Below, one piece after another: positions 50,940 through 52,970 of a stretch of DNA of 52,970 bases (the first letter of the stretch is position 1; every line of letters begins with the position of its first letter). The stretch is taken from positions 1 through 52,970 of the forward strand of contig JANWKU010000122.1 of the NCBI GenBank assembly GCA_025451215.1. Direction: 5' to 3'. Both the position numbers and the translations under genes were made by a program. The stretch is from Terriglobales bacterium. GTDB taxonomy: Bacteria > Acidobacteriota > Terriglobia > Terriglobales > Acidobacteriaceae. The notes below the pieces were generated by a model. That model did not search any database, was not told the origin of the DNA, and was given only the letters and a program-made list of their open reading frames with translations.

Positions 50940-51287
50940 ATGAAAAAACGCAATTGGATTCTTTATGCAGCGTTAGCAATCATGCTGGCGTTACCGGCAC
51001 TCTCACCTTTGGAGCAATCGGTCGCCGCGGCCTCGCCAGCAGCGGTGGATGTGAAGATTGACAACTTCAGCTTCTTACCACCAACTCTTACCGTGAAGGT
51101 GGGAACGCAAATCACATGGACCAATGACGACGATATTCCGCATAACGTGGTCAGCAATGACCAGAGCTTCAAATCCAGGGTGCTCGACACCGACGAAAAG
51201 TTCACTTACACCGTCAGCAAGCCGGGAACGTACATATATTATTGCTCGATTCATCCAAAGATGACGGGCAAGATAGTGGTTGAGTAG
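50940..51287 (+). CDS. cupredoxin-domain protein (plastocyanin/amicyanin-like)
   Basis: A small exported blue-copper protein of 115 residues. The signal peptide (ILYAALAIMLALPALSPLEQSVAAA) ends near 30. The cupredoxin fold follows, with VKIDNFSFLPPTLTVKVGTQITWTNDDD. The type 1 copper ligands are seen: His in IPHNVVS, then Cys, His and Met in YYCSIHPKMTG. Such proteins carry electrons in the periplasm. AAGGAAA precedes the ATG. It lies 44 bases after the phosphoesterase gene and just ahead of the DUF2231 gene, in one likely operon under the ECF-type promoter. An amicyanin-like electron donor role cannot be confirmed since no redox partner enzyme is present. Confidence 0.9.
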   Translation: MKKRNWILYAALAIMLALPALSPLEQSVAAASPAAVDVKIDNFSFLPPTLTVKVGTQITWTNDDDIPHNVVSNDQSFKSRVLDTDEKFTYTVSKPGTYIYYCSIHPKMTGKIVVE

Positions 51288-51294
51288 GCGACGA

Positions 51295-51750
51295 ATGAAC
51301 CCTTTCGATCTCAAATCGGCGTTGCTGGCAAAACATGCTCAGCACGTGGTTTTAATCCACTTCCCTATCGCGCTTTTTCTGATGGGAACTGGTTTTGATA
51401 TTGCGGCCCGCTGGACTAGGCGGGCCGCAAGCCCGGGTTTAGCGGTGGCAGCCCGCATGAACATGCTGGCGGCGGCTGTTTTTGTATGGCCTACGCTTGT
51501 TACCGGCATCATGGCATGGCAATGGCAATTGGAGGGAGAGAAACTGCACGGACTCTTACTGCTTCATTTGTGTTTGGGAATCTCCTCCGCAATTCTGATC
51601 TCTATTGTTGCGTGCATTCATTTGCGGCAACCGAAGGCTGCGCCGCTGCAACTTTCACGCTATCGCCTGGCGCTTGAAATTATTACAAGCCTGGTCATCG
51701 GACTAACCGCACATATTGGCGGTTTTCTAAGCGGCGTAAATATTGGATAA
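51295..51750 (+). CDS. DUF2231 membrane protein
   Basis: An inner-membrane protein of 151 residues of the DUF2231 type. Four hydrophobic segments are visible: VVLIHFPIALFLMGTGFDIAA (about 17-37), a second at about 53-75 (NMLAAAVFVWPTLVTGIMAWQW), a third (HGLLLLHLCLGISSAILISIVACI, about 80-103) and a fourth (ALEIITSLVIGLTAHIGGFLSG, about 125-147). HFPIALF and the histidine near AHIGG fit members thought to bind heme or act in redox chains. The ATG at 51295 begins seven bases after the cupredoxin stop; a TTG at 51280 is an alternative. Together with the cupredoxin it suggests an electron-transfer role at the membrane, by inference. Confidence 0.82.
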   Translation: MNPFDLKSALLAKHAQHVVLIHFPIALFLMGTGFDIAARWTRRAASPGLAVAARMNMLAAAVFVWPTLVTGIMAWQWQLEGEKLHGLLLLHLCLGISSAILISIVACIHLRQPKAAPLQLSRYRLALEIITSLVIGLTAHIGGFLSGVNIG

Positions 51751-52426
51751 GTAGGATTCCTCTCCTCGATCAGTAATTCGGCCACACTCGATAAGCGCCA
51801 AATAAAGCGTCGTGCAGGGACACGCAAAATACACGCGAGCGAATTCCTCATTTCGGCGTTGTTACAGAACTGCGACAAGATCGTTTTCTCATGCATCACG
51901 CGGCCACGGAGGAGCATCATAGGGCCGCGTGGCCCAAGATGCCCACGCGCGAAAGGAGATCTCAGTAGATCTGAAACACCATTCATAGTTGGACTGCTGA
52001 AGTATTTTCTCCGTCTCGTTATTTCGTCCAAACAGCAGTTGAACTCGCTAGCTATTAGCAGCGGCCACGCCGGCATTCATAACGGTCATTTCTATTCCAT
52101 TATTTGAGTTCCGGATTCAGCATGCATTTTTCCCTGCCGCGGGGTTGGAAGTCCCGGCAGATTCTACGCGACCGTCAAAGCAACGATCAATCGCAGCGGA
52201 TATGAAGAAACTATCCGAGAATCGATTCACCGAGCACTCGCGCCCTTTATGAACGCTGTAGGGCATCCATAAATTAACAAGGAGATCGTGTGCACTCAAT
52301 TCGGTTCAATAACAAACGATCAATGGAGAATGGAATATCTTAAGCGAGAAGACAATTCATTCTAGCGGCAACCTGCCCCAACGAAACGTGACAAACGAGT
52401 CAGCCCGTGGTAAGTTTGGCGGCGTC
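51751..52426. other. long intergenic region without supported gene
   Basis: About 676 bases hold no convincing gene. The short frames present show no known motifs and have irregular composition. Some inverted repeats occur: GCGGCCAC with GCCGCGTGGCC near 51900-51930, and AGATCT repeated twice within 15 bases near 51957-51972. The end must contain the control region of the truncated sensor gene; no clear promoter was recognised. Confidence 0.5.
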
Positions 52427-52970
52427 ATGGGCCCTGACAAAGTTTTGGGGGAAAGCATACATCTTAGTCAGGCGCTATGCACTGCGCCCGAGGTGCAGCA
52501 CGAGGAAATCCTAGAACATCTCGAGCATATCCTTTCTCATCCTCTCTTTCGTAACAGCAGACGATACGCAGCGGTCTTGCGCTATGTCGTCGAGCACACC
52601 CTTCAAGGGAATGAAGCGCCGATGAAAGAGCGAACCATCGGCATTGAAGTCTTCGGTCGCACCCCTGATTACGACACGGCCAATGATCACATAGTGCGCA
52701 GCGCCATGTCGGAGGTGCGCCGCAGGCTCACGCAATATTACAGTGAAAATGGGAATAACTCGGAAATAAGGATCATGCTACAACCCGGTTCTTATATTCC
52801 TCATTTCAGTCGAGGGAGGGCCAGCAAATCCGAGCACACCATTCCCGGGCCTTCCGCGCAAAGTGAAGTTTTATCGCTGCTAACGCCCAGCAAACGAATT
52901 CGCATTTGGCGAGCCGCCTTACTCCTGTTGGGAACCGCGGGTCTTGTAGTGACAGCGGCAATTTTTCTCT
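52427..52970 (+). CDS. acidobacterial winged-helix sensor protein, 5' part (cut by window edge)
   Basis: An open frame that runs off the right edge without a stop. From the ATG at 52427 it encodes 181 residues so far. The N-terminal domain is the winged-helix-like unit frequent in Acidobacteriota: ILSHPLFRNSRRYAAVLRYVVEHTLQG, PMKERTIGIEVFGRTPDYDTANDHIVRSAMSEVRRRLTQYY and IMLQPGSYIPHF. After a variable linker a membrane segment starts near the edge (RAALLLLGTAGLVVTAAIF). In relatives the remainder is a TPR- or WD40-type sensor beyond the membrane. The start is uncertain; an in-frame GTG lies at 52388 and neither has a good ribosome-binding site. Confidence 0.78.
   Translation, partial: MGPDKVLGESIHLSQALCTAPEVQHEEILEHLEHILSHPLFRNSRRYAAVLRYVVEHTLQGNEAPMKERTIGIEVFGRTPDYDTANDHIVRSAMSEVRRRLTQYYSENGNNSEIRIMLQPGSYIPHFSRGRASKSEHTIPGPSAQSEVLSLLTPSKRIRIWRAALLLLGTAGLVVTAAIFL

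Noticed and set aside
51660-52107. Short frames on both strands after the DUF2231 gene
   Set aside because: No ribosome-binding sites, no recognisable motifs, and mixed composition; treated as intergenic.
52511-52735. Minus-strand open frame at the right end
   Set aside because: It is antisense to the winged-helix sensor domain, which has clear family motifs.
1-52970. CRISPR arrays, tRNA or rRNA genes
   Set aside because: I looked for regularly spaced repeats and for cloverleaf-like or rRNA-like sequence and saw none; a covariance-model scan would be needed to exclude short RNAs.

Overview
The window reads as chromosomal DNA of an Acidobacteriota bacterium, probably class Terriglobia. Several things point there: a VWFA-related protein of the acidobacterial type (TIGR03436-like), an Oar-like TonB-dependent receptor with an N-terminal carboxypeptidase-regulatory domain, a winged-helix 'acidobacterial' sensor protein cut by the right edge, and families of intergenic palindromes ending in TGTCAT. 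No rRNA, tRNA, CRISPR array or complete prophage was seen. Taxonomy is inferred from gene content, not from a marker gene.

Layout. 0-4.9 kb: conserved hypothetical, orphan ThiS, MerR regulator with a clear promoter/operator, zinc-ribbon protein, a Pit phosphate transporter with its DUF47 partner, and a TylF-like methyltransferase. 4.9-13 kb: a putative beta-1,2-glucan locus, with an NdvA-like ABC exporter and an NdvB-like glucan synthase lacking the GH94 end, next to a divergent Tat-exported GH144-like glucanase. 13.1-20.6 kb: an MdtABC-type RND pump with two permeases and an adaptor lipoprotein. 20.8-31.4 kb: a DUF5666 protein, a glycine-rich TonB receptor, a VWFA protein, a membrane protein, a Tat-exported GHL6-like hydrolase and a Sel1-repeat protein. 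31.4-36.9 kb: a GH71/GH99-like hydrolase, then a mosaic stretch with a VapC remnant, truncated hemoglobin, a RAYT transposase between inverted REP hairpins, further palindromes, an AT-richer NDT/TIR-like gene and an O-methyltransferase. 37.2-42.7 kb: miaB, a BFN nuclease, a hypothetical gene, and a siroheme sulfite/nitrite reductase. 42.7-47.7 kb: PadR with a membrane partner, then an M16 peptidase pair. 48-53 kb: a broken 5'-3' exonuclease, an ECF sigma/anti-sigma pair, a divergent operon (Tat metallophosphoesterase, cupredoxin, DUF2231), and the partial sensor gene.

The most notable signals are regulatory. (1) The reductase gene is preceded on its own strand by a short ORF with six cysteine codons in eight, then by overlapping antiterminator and terminator hairpins: a complete candidate cysteine attenuator. 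(2) The sigma/anti-sigma operon and the phosphoesterase-cupredoxin operon diverge from two copies of one promoter, GGAATAAAA-N13-GTT, which identifies the likely sigma target. (3) PadR and MerR genes each carry a consensus-like promoter with a palindrome placed for autoregulation. (4) The glucan locus pairs synthesis, export and degradation functions in an unusual domain arrangement.

Start sites were moved from the longest ORF where a ribosome-binding site, signal peptide or promoter decided the matter; such cases are stated.
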